Source: Diphasiastrum complanatum (lineage: Eukaryota > Streptophyta > Lycopodiopsida > Lycopodiales > Lycopodiaceae). Taken from it: 64,000 bases of DNA. Shown in pieces: positions 34,060-47,418 of this stretch (positions are counted from its first letter, which is position 1; each line of letters starts with the position of its first letter). The position numbers and the translations under genes are program-made. The notes beneath the pieces are model-generated. The model saw only the letters and a list, made by a program, of their open reading frames with translations, was not told the origin of the DNA and searched no databases. The stretch spans positions 65,375,852-65,439,851 of the forward strand of contig CM055099.1 of assembly GCA_029204225.1 (NCBI GenBank), read 5' to 3'.

Positions 34060-34620
34060 CGATATGGTTTTCTGTTCTGTTCAACCGCTACTTCGACTGC
34101 TATTGTTGCCTTTCAGTCCGTTGGCCATCGCTTACAGACCGTAGTATGGTTTCCTTTCGGTCTGTTCACCGCCTACAGACTGTGTTTGTTGCCTATCGGT
34201 TTGTTGGCCACCGCTTACATACCACTATAGTTTCCTTTCGGTCCGTTCACCGCTTACAGACCGCAACTCGACCGCATTCGCTACTTGGGCGGTTGCCTAC
34301 GGTTCATCCAACTTCGTATCAGACCGCAACAGACCGCAACCGTTGCCTTGGCAGTTGCCTACGGTCCATTTCCAACTTCGTATCAAACTGTCATAGAGCC
34401 TTGGTGGTTGCCTTCGGTCTCTTTCCAACTTCGTAGCAAACCGTAATAGACCGCAACCGTTGCTTGGCGGTTGCCTACGGTCCCTTTTCAACTTCGTAGC
34501 AAACCATAATAGACCGCAATCATTGCCTTGGTGGTCGTACGATCTTCTTTCACATAAAACCGCAACAAGGTTGCATAAGTTCGCATTAGACCGCATTCGT
34601 TACCTTTGTGGTTGTCTTAG
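34060..34620 (+). repeat. Degenerate ~60-bp tandem repeat, GC-richer
   Basis: Repeated blocks built from agaccgcaac, cgttgccttggcggttgcc, tacggtc and ccaacttcgta, in several imperfect copies with variant blocks upstream (ctttcggtccgttcaccgc). Base composition is clearly GC-richer than the flanks. The frame across it (34020-34436) has no known motif and changes with each unit. Confidence 0.8.
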
Positions 34621-34849
34621 GTCTATATAACTTCTATATTGCTAACTAATATCCTATGAAAATAACCTTTTCTTTTGTCCTAACATTATTCAACTTATGC
34701 TAAATCAACTTTTGAAATACATGACCCATGTAAATGTCTAAAATCTAACTTTATTCAAACATCAACATAATACATTGGCCCGTATTAAGGCCTTACACAC
34801 ATTCCCCGGCGAAGAAAACCGAGTTCCACCGAGGTGATTAGTTCATCTG

Positions 34850-36100
34850 TTGGGTGAGCTACGAACCAATGCCAATTGATGTGCCCTCAAGGTGTCATTG
34901 ATTGAAAGTTATGCCCGCTTTCACAATATCAAATAAGGAGTAAATCATGCCTCGATTAAGATCAGTCTTCCCCTCTTGAGGATAATATACCTTCACACGA
35001 CTATTGTTGACCACGAAGGGAATACCTAGCGGAAAATGCCAAGTGATTAAGACGTTATTGCTGAAGGTATCTAAAATCTGATAGGGTCCTTCCTAATGTT
35101 GATCCTTGGCCTTAAAGTATTGGTGATACTCCCTGGGTAATAAAGCACCAAATCGCCTTTCTTCCGCTCTCGTTCAGGGATGTGGCTATTTAACCATTTT
35201 GCATGTTTCTGCTTAATGATCCAGTTCTGCCAATATGCATACCCCCAATGCTCCTCCAGCTTTTCCAAAACATGCAATCGCTCATGCAGTGCCTCCTCTG
35301 GCCACAGATTATAGGTGGTTTGCACGCACAAGGACGGTAGCACAAACTCATAAGGCATGATTGCCTCCATCCCATATACCAGCTGAAATGGCGTGAAACA
35401 GTAGAGATTTTGTAGGTCGCCGTGCGATAAGCCCATACTGTTGGCTGTAAAATGCCATGCCACGATTCGCCTTTTTCCAATACCTATTTGGCTAATATAG
35501 CCTGCAGTGTTTTATTGGTAGCTTCTGCCTGACCATTACCCCGTGGCTAGTATGGAGTAGATGTCTTATGCACAATTCGGAACAGATGCATTAGCTCCGC
35601 TAAGGTATCATTGATAGAGTGTGGTCCTCAATCAGAAACAATCTCTAGAAGACATCCAAGGCGAGTGAAAATGTTGTTCATGATAAATTTTGTAGTAGAT
35701 TTTGCGGTATTATCCCGCAAAGCTTTCGCTTCCGCCACTTGGTAGCATAATCACTTGCCACTACAATATACTTATGGCCATTTGCCGATTGTGGGTTAAA
35801 CTTCCCAATAAAATCTAGTCTCTATCGTTAGAATGGTTCGATGGGTTGTAAGGGCACCAGCGGGTAATCCATAGTGGATACTGGACGTCCTTGCCATTGA
35901 CAGGCATCACAATGTTGGCAAAAATTTCTAGTATTCTTCCAAATACTGGGCCACCAAAAGCCTGCTTGTAAAATCTCATATGCAAAATGGCCTCCCGCGG
36001 AGCCTGAGTGCACCTCATTGATAATAGTTTGAACATCTTTAAACTGAACGCAGTGTCTCAAAATGTGATCATGGCCGCATTTATACAACTGTCCTTCAAT
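34850..36100 (-). pseudogene. Ty3/gypsy integrase remnant
   Basis: On the minus strand: the HHCC zinc-binding domain (EVHSGSAGGHF ... FCQHCDACQ, 36088-35860), then the catalytic core start (LDFIGKFNPQSANGHKYIVV, near 35810), several frameshifts and stops, then the core end FTPFQLVYGMEAIMPYE and the C-terminal domain (35463-35071), trailing to about 34900. This order is typical of gypsy pol; RT and RNase H are not visible. The right side is cut by the copia LTR at 36175. Confidence 0.85.
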
Positions 36101-36174
36101 AACTTGGAAGGTGCATGATCCCCAAATCAGCTGGCATCGTTGAGATTTCTTAAAATGTGGTTGTTTCAGCTTTA

Positions 36175-36827
36175 TGTATAGAAATAAAAGTCAGATTGAT
36201 GTTATGAGCACAAGACAATACCGGACGAAACCGTGTGCTTAGGAAGCTAGCTCCGCTCTATAAAGGCTATGAGCCTATTACTGACAATCAGTTTGAAGAA
36301 AGAATCGATGCATGAAAGCATCTACCATGTCTATCTCTCTGTAAATCACTATATTTGATCCACTTATTTCTTAATTTGATTACAATGGTCATCTATATAC
36401 AATTTACATTTGTGCAGATGACAAAGAAGATAGCATGGAGCCATTGTGCCGTTTGGAGGAGATCGTGGCTACTGCTGCCATTGTCCAAGTCGTTGCACGC
36501 AGTACAGGAAGTGAGCGTGAGAAGGCTTCGACTATTCGGAGTCGAGCTAGTCGTTGTCGTGGCCAGTTAAGTTGAAGTAGTCGACAAGTCGATATGTCGG
36601 ACAAGTCGGGTTTTTCCAATATGTCGATTGAGTCGACAAGTCGGACTCCTCGATAAGTGGGACTTCCCCATAAGTTGGCCACCTCCAACAAGTCGAATGC
36701 CATTCTCTTGTTTGTCTTCAATAATAGAGTATTTCTGCAAAATGTGCGACAATGCATGTAAAATTGCAGCGATGAATGGAACTATATTAACATGGAATTT
36801 AGGAGAGTAGAGGAGATAAATCCAACA
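36175..36827 (-). repeat. 3' LTR of minus-strand copia remnant
   Basis: 653 bp with TG...CA ends. It contains repeated gtcgacaagtcgg/atatgtcgga words (36560-36690) and ctataaag near 36260. It is followed at 36828-36840 by a polypurine tract on the minus strand. Confidence 0.75.
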
Positions 36828-38290
36828 TCCCCCCTTGATTTGGATCCGTGAATGCCTTGATCTTCAGACTAAACAATGCACAAAATCTGTTGTGTGCATT
36901 AATGCTCAATGCCTTGGTAAACATATCCTCAATGCCTTGGTAAACATATCTGCAATCATGTCTTGTTGCGCCCAATAGTACGTTAAGCTTACCTCTCTGT
37001 CGAGAACCTTACCCCTGACACAGTGATATCGAATCTCGGTGTGCTTACTCCTAGAGTGAAATCTAGGGTTGGTCGATAAGGCAATGGCACTCTGATTATC
37101 AGAAAATACAATTGTCGGGGTGTACTGACTTAGACTAACATCTGACAGTAAATTTATCGACCAAAATGTTTATTTAATAGCTTGAGATGCAACAATGTAC
37201 TCTACTTTTGTAGAGGAAAGAACAATAGAGGTTTGTTTACGACTCTTCCAAGAGATAGGACCGTCGTTGAGGAAGAATGTAAATCCAAATGTGGATTTAT
37301 AAATATCTACATCTCCTCCCCAACTTGCATTGAAATATCCACTGAGTCGATGGAGATTGTCGTTGTCGACTTCCCCACAGCAGATGCACTGGTCCATGGT
37401 AGCTCGAATATATCCCATGACTCTTATGAGAGCCTTCCAATGGGTGATGTCAGGATTAGCCATGAATTGGCTTAGTGAGCTGAATGCAAAAGCGATATCA
37501 GGTCTTGTGCATACCATTGCATACATGAGAGATCCAAGTATCGATATTGATATGGATACTCTCTCAGCTGCTCATGTTCCTGCTTCGTCTAAAGACATTG
37601 GTCCTTCGACAATTGCAGGCCTGGATCCATCGATGAGTGAGCTAATTTACAATTGATCATATTATATCTGATAAAGGTATTGTGAAAATGCCTTTGCTAA
37701 GTGATATAAATCAGCCGTTTCGCTCTATCTGTAAGGATTGGAATACCCAGACAGTAGTGAGCTTCGTCCAAATCGGTCATGTCAAATTCGGAAGACATGA
37801 TCTGTTAGGTGGTTCGACTAATGACCATGTTTGGCTCTTGATCATAGAGGAATACTCTTTGTCCATCGCTTCTCTCCAGAGATCGGAGTTTGGGTGGCTA
37901 AGTGCCTCTTCGACAATAGTTAGTTCTTGCATTAAAAGTCAAGCAGACTCAGGAATATACCTCAAGGGCTATTTGCGCACTCGATTCCGATCTTATTGGA
38001 GGTGGTGTTGGTTGATGATCCAATCCTTGGAATTGTTGTTGTTGAGTAACAACAACTTCTTCTGACTCGTTGTTATGGGCACACTTGAGCCAGAGGCTCG
38101 AATTGTCGTGTCGATGGCAAGCGTCGAAGGTTCACAATGAACTTTGCCTTTGCCTTTGAAATCGTTGAACCGATCCTCGATAAAGACTGTATCCCTATTG
38201 AACAAAATCTGCTGGGTATCGAGGTCGTACATCTTGTAAGTATTGTCAAAGGAAGTATATCCGATCATGTGTTGCCTAGTTCTTCCCAAC
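36828..38290 (-). pseudogene. Copia pol remnant (RNase H, partial pre-RT)
   Basis: From the right: an integrase/RT linker (38289-37993, MIGYTSFDNTYKMYDLDT); scrambled sequence where RT should be; the pol connection (VEGPMSLDEAG ... SLMYAMVCTRPDIAFAFSSL, 37620-37450); RNase H (WKSRKQTSIVLSSTKVEYI, about 37240; FSDNQSAIALSTNPRFHSR near 37080); and the C-terminus before the polypurine tract. Most of RT is deleted and stops are frequent. Confidence 0.85.
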
Positions 38291-39970
38291 CTACCTAGCT
38301 CCTAAGCCTGAGAAAAATGTGAACTGAGAATCTATCATCAGTCGGGTTTGCTCACAAGATCTCGACTGCCATTTCTATAGGTGCTCGTTGTAGTATGTTC
38401 ATCCTATCTGTCAAAGGATGACTTCAAGGCTTCGAACACTTTGTTGTTTATGATTGGGCACTTGCCAAATGAATCAATCACAAAACTACAAGGCAAGTCA
38501 CGATGAGCAAAACAAAAATTGCATTGCAGCATAGCTGCTCATCTTCTTGATCCTAGGAACCGTAACCAAATTCAAGAATGCTAATCTATTTGCAAAACCA
38601 GAAAACTACTCTAGAACATTCATATAACCACATGCAAGAAATAAAGAAGTAAATGGACAGCATGTCAAATGCCCAAGAATCAAGAAACACACATTTCTTG
38701 ATTCTTGGACACTCCAAGAAGATCAAGAACTAGGATGTCAATGGATCTACAAGATCTCAACCACATTCCTAGCCTATATAGTTTCTACACCAATCCACAA
38801 GTCAGATTTTACATTCAAATTACCACTATTAGAACAAAAGCATAAACATGGGATATGAGCAAATTTTTATCAAAGTGCCACAACAGATGCACCAAAATAC
38901 AAAAGAGCTCAACATGATTACTCAAAACCATGAAATATTTAAACAGGTTCACCAGTGATGTGATCGGATGGAACAATAACCTACCTGCCCTAAAATTTTC
39001 GAATGTCATTTTCTGTGAATATTGCTAGACAGTTTCGTGGTAGATAAAAACTGACTAAAGATAAGAGGAAAATCCACAGATTCTACATAAACAGATTCAA
39101 ATAGATGTAGAACTTGTACCCACTTTGGAGTAGCAAATATTGTCAAAGGTGGAATTTCAATGTAAATTTCCACAAATAAATGCACATTTCACTATAATGT
39201 TATTACAGCAAGAGCATCTGCGTCATGCAGATTGTGATGTGGATCTCACAGATGAAATACAGCGAGGAAATCTTAACATTTTAGCTGCAAAAATTTGTCA
39301 TCATAATTCTAATCTTTGACCATTATGGACGGTGCTATGATCATCCATGTCACCTGAATGCTGTACAGCAAGGTGGCACACAACGACGTTGAACACCTGT
39401 GACAGCAAAATCTGTTTGTAAAAGCCATTTGCCATTGGATAATTATACACTCCTTACAGAGATTATAAGTCTAGATCCTGACTGATGAAGGACGAAGGCT
39501 AATCAAATTAATCATGCTCCAGCTTTCCAGGAGACGAATCTGAACACTTTGTTCACGATTCATTGTCAGCATAAGTGGTATTGTTACAATCGTTTTGGAA
39601 CCATTTCTCTATTGCTGTGAATGCAACAAACAGCCTGAATGTTACATCCTCCAAAGATTCTACAGTATAATGTATGTTGATTATGCAAATTGTCTTTCAC
39701 ATAATGTTGCTTGTGAAGAGTTGGCAGCAAATTGAGCAATAGTATAATCTGAAAATTTCTGTTCCTTGGAATGGAAGGATTTCCCACTTGGATGCTTTCA
39801 GGAAAGTTTCTGCTTGGTTTGACTAGGCCTTCAACAACTATGTGCATGTAATGCACAGGCATTTTGAGTGAAATAAAGTCCTCTCATAAGAGCTGATCAG
39901 TTGCTCATAAAGGAACAGTCTGCTGCAGGATCAATTCCTGATGTCAAGGTGGCTATACTAACTTAGCTCC
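38291..39970. other. No gene recognised; 3' flank of the ELG1-like gene
   Basis: Contains no coding motifs. The part nearest 39970 should hold the 3' UTR of the minus-strand gene, but I could not place a convincing poly(A) signal. Confidence 0.5.
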
Positions 39971-42900
39971 TCAAGCTCCCAAGTTTGAAAGTTGATGCAA
40001 TGCTGAAGGTTTTTCTTGTAAAAACGGAAATGCTTCTGCATCAAGGTATAGCTGTTTACGAGTTCTGCCATCATCCAAAGTCAATGTTAGCCAACATTGA
40101 ATGTTGCATTCAATAGGAGGACAATTTTGAATCAAACCAACAAATGAATGGAAGATAACAAGCGGACCTGCAACTACGAGATGGAGTATTTGATCGTCGA
40201 AGCTGTTCAAGCCGGGAGATACGAGCCATGTATGTAGCAAAATCGGTAAATGCGCTGTCAGTTGCTGCCCTTGCTCTGACAGGAAGAATCGAATCCAAAA
40301 TCTCCTGTAGCTGAACTTTTGTTTCATGCCTGGAAAAAGACAATGTCTTGAGCATATTAGACCATAAATCGAAATTTGACAATACAACATTCAAAAAGAA
40401 CTCCTCCGGAAGGACTCTACAATACCACAACAGAATAAATATTGTTAAGAAGCACATCCTAAAGAATGACAAAGTAAATCAAGATGGGAGAGGGGTGTCC
40501 AGATGGGGACCCACATTGATAGTTTTTTAAGAGAGCACATGGAATTCTCAAAAGTAAGATGAGTCATAAACTTCTAAGGTTGATAACAAAGTCTCTGAAC
40601 TATAGATCAACAATTATTTCACCAGATTCTCCTGAGACAAGAGGTGCTTTTAGTAAGCTGTCAGTCAGTAGAGTCTAGACCTTCACCAAATACTTGCTGA
40701 ACATAGCCTGATCTGTTTTGCCAATATTCTTTAGAGCGTTTTGCTACTAGTGAAGTCACCTTTTCAAATCATTGCTGGATTGGCCAAGAAAATGAATTTA
40801 GACATTCAATAACATTCTCATCTTAACCTCTGTATCAGAACAATTATAAATCACATAAATCACAGATTTAACATCAAAATCCAAAAGCTAGTACAAGCAC
40901 CTTGTCAAATCATGCTCAAAACAAAATCGGCCAACATCCAACTGTAATTCTGATGGCAATGTACTCTTTTCCACAACATTGATAAGGTTATGTGCACAGG
41001 CCACATGTTGGTATTGCTGAAGACACAGCCCAAGGCCAATCTGTGCTAAACTAGCAGCCACTTCCTCCGCAAACTCTGAGTCCTGAAATGTAAACTATTG
41101 GCTTAGTCTTTCAAATGGGAAAGGAAATAAATCTGTTCAGAACTGGTAAAAAAGCGAGAGAGATATAAGAATTAAAAGGAAAATCTAAGCAGTTAAGCAT
41201 GATAAAAAAGACACCTATTGCGTTTTCTAAATGCCATGTACTTCTAGCACCAGAAAAAACACGAACTCTTGAACAGAATAAACCATTGCTTGCAATGTGT
41301 GCGCTAACATGAACATACAACATTTAAAGAGCTTTAAAATAGGACGGTTCAGTAGCAACATAGAATATCCACAGTGATTTGATTCTGGGAAGACCAAGTT
41401 CATTGAACAACTTCATTGCTTATTTGGTACCTAGAACCTGTCAGATAAAATTGGCAATGAACTTACAAGTTGAAAGACAATTTGCAAAATGGAACAGAGA
41501 TTAAAGGCTTGAAAAAGGCAAACAAGCACATCTTAAGAAGAACATGGTATCAAGAGCAATCAACTTATTCACCCAAGCTTCTTCAAAGATGGTGGAAGTC
41601 AAAACTACTGGCCAATACCAGAGAACCCCGTTAAAGAGACAGTTCACTCACTGTGACATGAGGTTCATGGACTGTAAAAATGACATCAGATGCAGATAAA
41701 ACATCTCCAAATTCGGCCAGCAAACAGCTAATCTCCAAAGCCTCCAAAGATGTCTGAGCACAATTCAGGCCTGCCTCTGCCTTTGATTTGAGAAGACTTG
41801 ACCAAAGTTTGTCTACTGGATTCAAATTAGTGTAAGTCAGCTTCTCTTCTGTGCTGCCGGGTATAGTGAGTGTGTTATCCTCTGTAACAGGAGATCGAGT
41901 AGTTAAACACTCTGCTACATCATCCAGAGGCACTGCCACTTTTACAGTTGATGGTATGTCATTATCACATGAATGAGCAGCTTCTTTAGAATATCTTCCT
42001 TCTTTTGAAAGACGTTCTACTGAGAGCAATGTCCCTCCATAGTAGGTCCAGTTACCATTAGAAGAATTTTCTAAGGACGTATCATATTTATCCATGAATG
42101 CATGTGCTGTCAATGGCACGTCAGTTTTTTGCAAAAATCTAGTACCAAATGAGAGATGTGTCTCTAAAGGCTGTGCTTCAGTTATTTCCTCCAGCACAAC
42201 TGGCACATCACTATTTGCAGAAGAGGCTTGAGGGTATTCCAAGTCTGAACAGCAGCTAACAGTTTGCCCAGTCAATTCATCGCCTTTCTCCTTCCCATCA
42301 AGCAGACTTGTGTTTCCAGAATGCAACCTCCTTAGTCTCCGAAATGCATCAGGCTTATCATAAGTCAAGCATGCATCATATGAGTTATCCAAAGCATGAT
42401 TCTGTACTGAAAATAGTTCATGATGATTTTCACAATTGCTTGGTTCCTCTGAAAGGTTTGAAAAGCTGTATGTAAACCCACATTTATCATCTACTGACAC
42501 ACTTTCAGATTTACATGTGTTCAGCACGTCATATCTACATTTTTCCTCCAATTCTGCAGGTAAAATGTCAGCTAAAGAGCAGTCATCTTCTGAATCTGAG
42601 AAAACAATAGATTGGTGTAACTTTTGTCGTCGTAACATTTTGGACAATCGTGGCTTCCGTGCACTGGGCAAAGGGCTACCGTACAAGGTTCCTGTTTCAG
42701 CAGAAATAAGCAATGATTCTTCATCGGCCCCATCAGCAAGTAAAGTGTTGGAGGCAGCAGTGATTATTTGTTCTTGAACCGGGGATTGGTCCGTGGTTGC
42801 CTTCAACTTCTTTCTCAGTTTTTGCATCTTCTGATTCTTTGTGTGGCGCATGGCAACCTTCAGTTCAGCTAACTGTGCAGCAACTGATTCAGCAAGTCTG

Positions 42901-45900
42901 TCCGACTCTTGCACTGCTTGTATGGCCTTCTCATTGATGCCTTGGGATAAAGGACAGGGATAGCTCAAGGAAATGACATGAGGTAAGACAGAATATTGTG
43001 CGTCTGATGCAAAGAGGAGCCTAGTTCTTAAAGCCCATATGTCACTTTGCTGACATGGTGGTACTTTACAGACTAAAACCTCCTCGAGCGCACCTGAATT
43101 CAAAGGACCGGTTTTGGACATTCCAGCTCGCTCTTTGACATCCGTATCAACAATCTCTTGCTCCTCCAATAAAGAGTGTCCGCTATTTTCGAAGGCACTG
43201 CTCAGACAAGCACAAAGTTTGGCAGAGTTACAATGGCGACAATTGACATTTTGGCACGGCAACTCAACCGCATGTTGCTGAGTTGAATTTTCAACAGTAT
43301 CTTGAGACACCAAACAAGCTACATCCGACTGTATAGGTACATTACAACTTTGACCCCAATATTGAAGCATCATCATAAGCTTCCTTAAATCATGGCGACA
43401 CAATTTTACAAGCTGCTCAATCAACATTGGGCTTTTTGGCATGTTTTCAGACATGCAGACCTGCACAAAAATGAAAACATAATTCAGAGCAGCAAACTCA
43501 CAGGAGGAACACTCGAGCCCATGAAATGAAATATCTCATTCAGGGTATCCTATGCAATACAAGTAGCAGCACCTACTTCCACATTCAATGACGTAAGATC
43601 ATATCATAATGATATGTGAGATGAAGCAATTCAAGTATCTTACGCTGAGTTTGCTTTTCACATTACAAAGAAACTCTTTCAAGCTTACCATAAAAATGTG
43701 AGTCACCAGATCAACGATTGATGGCTTTGTAAACTGAATCACAAGCTTCTCCAGCTGTGGCAAATGTGGCTGTCCTTCTGCAACAATGTATTCTAGTGAG
43801 AAGGGGACCAGGAACATTTTCTTTGAAGTAATTGCATGCAAGACATATTGAAACATAAATCATAAAAGTTTTAATATTTCATAAAATAATCCAAAGGCCA
43901 AAAGCTGTTATGTGTTCATAGACATTGACAATCGCACTACACAATAATCAGAATCATACTGTTGCTGGTTAAAATCAAAGGTCGTTTCGTAGTTCTGGCT
44001 AGCTGGACCAAAGCTGCCATAAATCCACGATCTTCTTCAAAAACGATGTCCACATCTTCGAAAAGTATCAATGTCATTCTTCCTCTTTGGCTTTCTGAGA
44101 AATCCAAAGTATCATCCTCTGCTGGACAATCCTGCATGGAAGGATTTTGAAAAATTGCTGCATCCTGGTTTAGATTACTCTGTTTGTGTGCATGCTTCTC
44201 ATGCTGTTTCGATCTTCCATTACAAACCTTGCTGATAGTCATATCCATTTGTGCCTCTTTTTCTCCTTTAGAAAATTTGGTCAGGTGCTTTTTCTCGCTT
44301 CCTTTAAGTGGAGAACAAGAGGAATTTACGTTCTCATCTGCAGACCTGAAAGCCATTTGGTATAGTTTAGGTCTCATCATTTTGCTCCTTGCAGCTTCAT
44401 ACAGATAATGAAGTAATTAGATTTATTTGAAATAGGGAACAGGATAAGGTGAGCTATGTAGTTCTCAAACCATTTACTCAATCCATGAGATTCCATTGCC
44501 TCCCCAAATTTGTGTTTTATTAGAGCTCCATTGCGACCTTCAGATGCATTGATCTGCAAAAGGAGCAAGGTCATCTAAACATTGGAAAAGGATCAAATTG
44601 TCCTCTTCAAGTAATCAAGTCTTGAGCATGTCAAGGGTCATACACTTGCATGCCTTGAAATTTTTGAAACCGATAATTCGCCACTTGCAATTGTCAAAAC
44701 TCAGGGTATGCAATCTTCGACTTACAGAATCCAAAAAATTTCAAATGGTTAATTCCATGCATGCACCGTCTGGTTGTTAACACAACGTCTACCAATGTCA
44801 CCTATCAGCTGAAGTAGATTAATACTACATTGGAACCAACATGTCCATGTCACTTCCATATGTGAAGACCAATGGGATTGCTATCTCTTTTCCTGAGGTC
44901 ATGCTCTACAAACTGATTAACGTGAAGGCTAGCTAGCAAAAAGAAGCAAAACAAATCATTAAAAAGTTCATGAAGGAGGTGATTATTCAAGGTGATCAGG
45001 TGGATCCGATAGCACAAATTAACTGGCACAAGAGAGATGAACTTAATTCAGGGACACAAATAACAATCACATTGACAATTTGGCTGTGAGTGCTGCCATA
45101 ATTGCCAGTGTGAAAAAGGTCAACCATGCAATCTTTAGCTTTAATAACTACGTGTATAAACGTTCAGGGGGGTCAAAAGGCCATACCATATTTTTGTGTT
45201 TTATTTACAATAGCGATGTGCCCTCCAAAAAGGTCAGCATAGATGCTATACAGATTTTAGTTAGATATGATAAAAAAGATATGAAAAGAACAAAAAAAAC
45301 CTGGTCGTTACTTGGTAGCAAAGAGGCCTTGAGTCAAGTGGAGCTCACGAGCACAGGGAGATCCCAGTTTTCTCTTTGAAATTTGTCCATATAGGACTGG
45401 ATGGGATCAACCATACTGTAATCATTATGATGGAGAATCACCCACAAAGTAGTATGGTTCTTTTCCTTTTGAAACTGATTTTCTTTCATGATGTTTAAAC
45501 TTCTGTATGCACATATGTCCAGCCACAGAAAAAGGCTAGACCAACAACACCATCAGCCATAGATGTCATCACATGATTTTTGCCAAAAGTTCAGACACAA
45601 ACTCATATAAGGATCTCATGAACAGCATACAATAATCTTCGACTAAAATTACTACACGAGGCTCCATTTGCAAAGCATGAAGCATTTCATATGCCCCTCC
45701 AAATGAATGCAGATGAGCCACCTATGAAGAACTTCAACGCCCAAATCACTCAATCGAACAATGAATAACATTAACTCCACATATACAGCTCTGGAGGCCC
45801 TTATTGAAACCTTCCAAGTAGCACCCAAATAGAATTAGGGCATACATCAGCATAGCACAGGTCCCAAGATGATCTGCACCCTACCTCATAGCCCCTGTCG

Positions 45901-47365
45901 CAGTCAGCCAAGTGAAGATTGGTCTACCGTCTATACTAGCATTGACTTGCAAGCTTTGAAAAACATAACAATTTTTGTCTACTTTGCAGTGGATGGAGAT
46001 TCTTTTTGAAAAGCTTACGTTCATGACCCCAATTTCGATCAATGATGGCCACTTAATTTTATTAAAAAGTCAAAAATACCACAGGATGTTGAAGCACAAA
46101 ACTGTGAAAAAATTACCAATCATAAACTCACTACTAGATTGCAAACAGTTTTTTATTCAAACTAAGAATAGTGGCTCTGATTCGATTGTTCTTTCTTCCA
46201 AATGCTATATAGCTGGCACATGAATCAGCAAGCCTAGAAACCTTAATGCAAGTCCACTATCCAGTTACCCTCAAGTTGGGTAGCCTCAACCAAAAGCCAC
46301 TGCTTTAGTTCCTGCACTATGAAGAGTTTGCGATGAATACAAATTTATCTAGCACGAGCTGACCACATCACTTACAAACGTCTATAAAAGGAAAGAGATT
46401 CTGAAAACAGAAGCCACAAAGAGTAGCAAACCTCAAGAACCGTAAAGCCCTGCTCTTTCGCACATGCATAGACAGCTGCTGATTTGCCAGACTGCACACA
46501 ATAATGCAAGTAGATTGAATTTGGCTCCAATACTAGTTTAATTCCCAGAAATGAAAGAGCCAAATAGTCCAGTCTAAAAAAGGAAAAGCCATAATATTAA
46601 AATTGCCAATGGAGGAAAAAGCTGGATCCAATTCTGATGGCATCCAACCATAAAGCAGCTCCATAAACCTCAGCCAGGCAGATTCTTACAAGTTTACTGT
46701 AGAGGCCACTTGTAAATGGAAACTGTACTTTAGCTAAGAATCTCTCAAATTGAGGGCTGTCATAAATAATACTTACACCAACTGGCCCAGTCAACAATAC
46801 AGTATTGCACAGCTCCTCTTCAATGTTTGTAACATCGTCACCGCTATCATCTTGGAACCATCCTCTGTCATCATTGACATCAAATTGTTTGCTCCTGCTA
46901 CTTGTAGAATAGAGTTTCTCTGTGTTTTCTGTTTTTCTCTCGCAAGCAATTTTTAATTTCCAGGAGTGAAGCCAATTATTCAAAAATGATAAGGAATCCT
47001 TATTGCCACAAACCTGAAACAGCAATATGCAAGGTGTATCAAGCAAATAAATAAGGTCAAGACAAGAGAGCATGAGATTGAAGTTAAAAGTTTAGAAGAT
47101 GAGTTAAAAGATTCACAGAGAAATATTCTCGTGCACAATTTGCTGCATCTCATCTAGCGAGCCAAAAACCTGCTTGGAAGAAGATGGCTGGTATCTCTCA
47201 GTCCATAAAACATTATGTGAGCCATTGGAAACATTATCCTCTCCCACAAAGGATGGGAAACTGCCACTGCTCCCCACAAAACAGACTTTGGATCGGCAAG
47301 TAAGGTACCAACTTAATCTGTACATAACAACAAGACATGTGCAACTATGTTAACTTAAAGCTCTC

Positions 47366-47418
<53 letters not shown>

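Noticed and set aside
34020..34436. 138-codon ORF with repeated RSVHRLQT motif
   Set aside because: A product of the degenerate tandem repeat; no domain, and antisense frames look equally open.
36404..36757. 117-codon minus-strand ORF
   Set aside because: Falls wholly inside the copia LTR 36175-36827; the repeated words come from gtcgacaagtcgg units.
41631..41651. Stop codon at 41631 as the end of the ELG1-like protein
   Set aside because: A good donor (gtcaca|gtgagt) at 41652 and three in-phase downstream exons ending at 39971 with ELG1-type sequence fit better, although read-through as an alternative isoform cannot be excluded.
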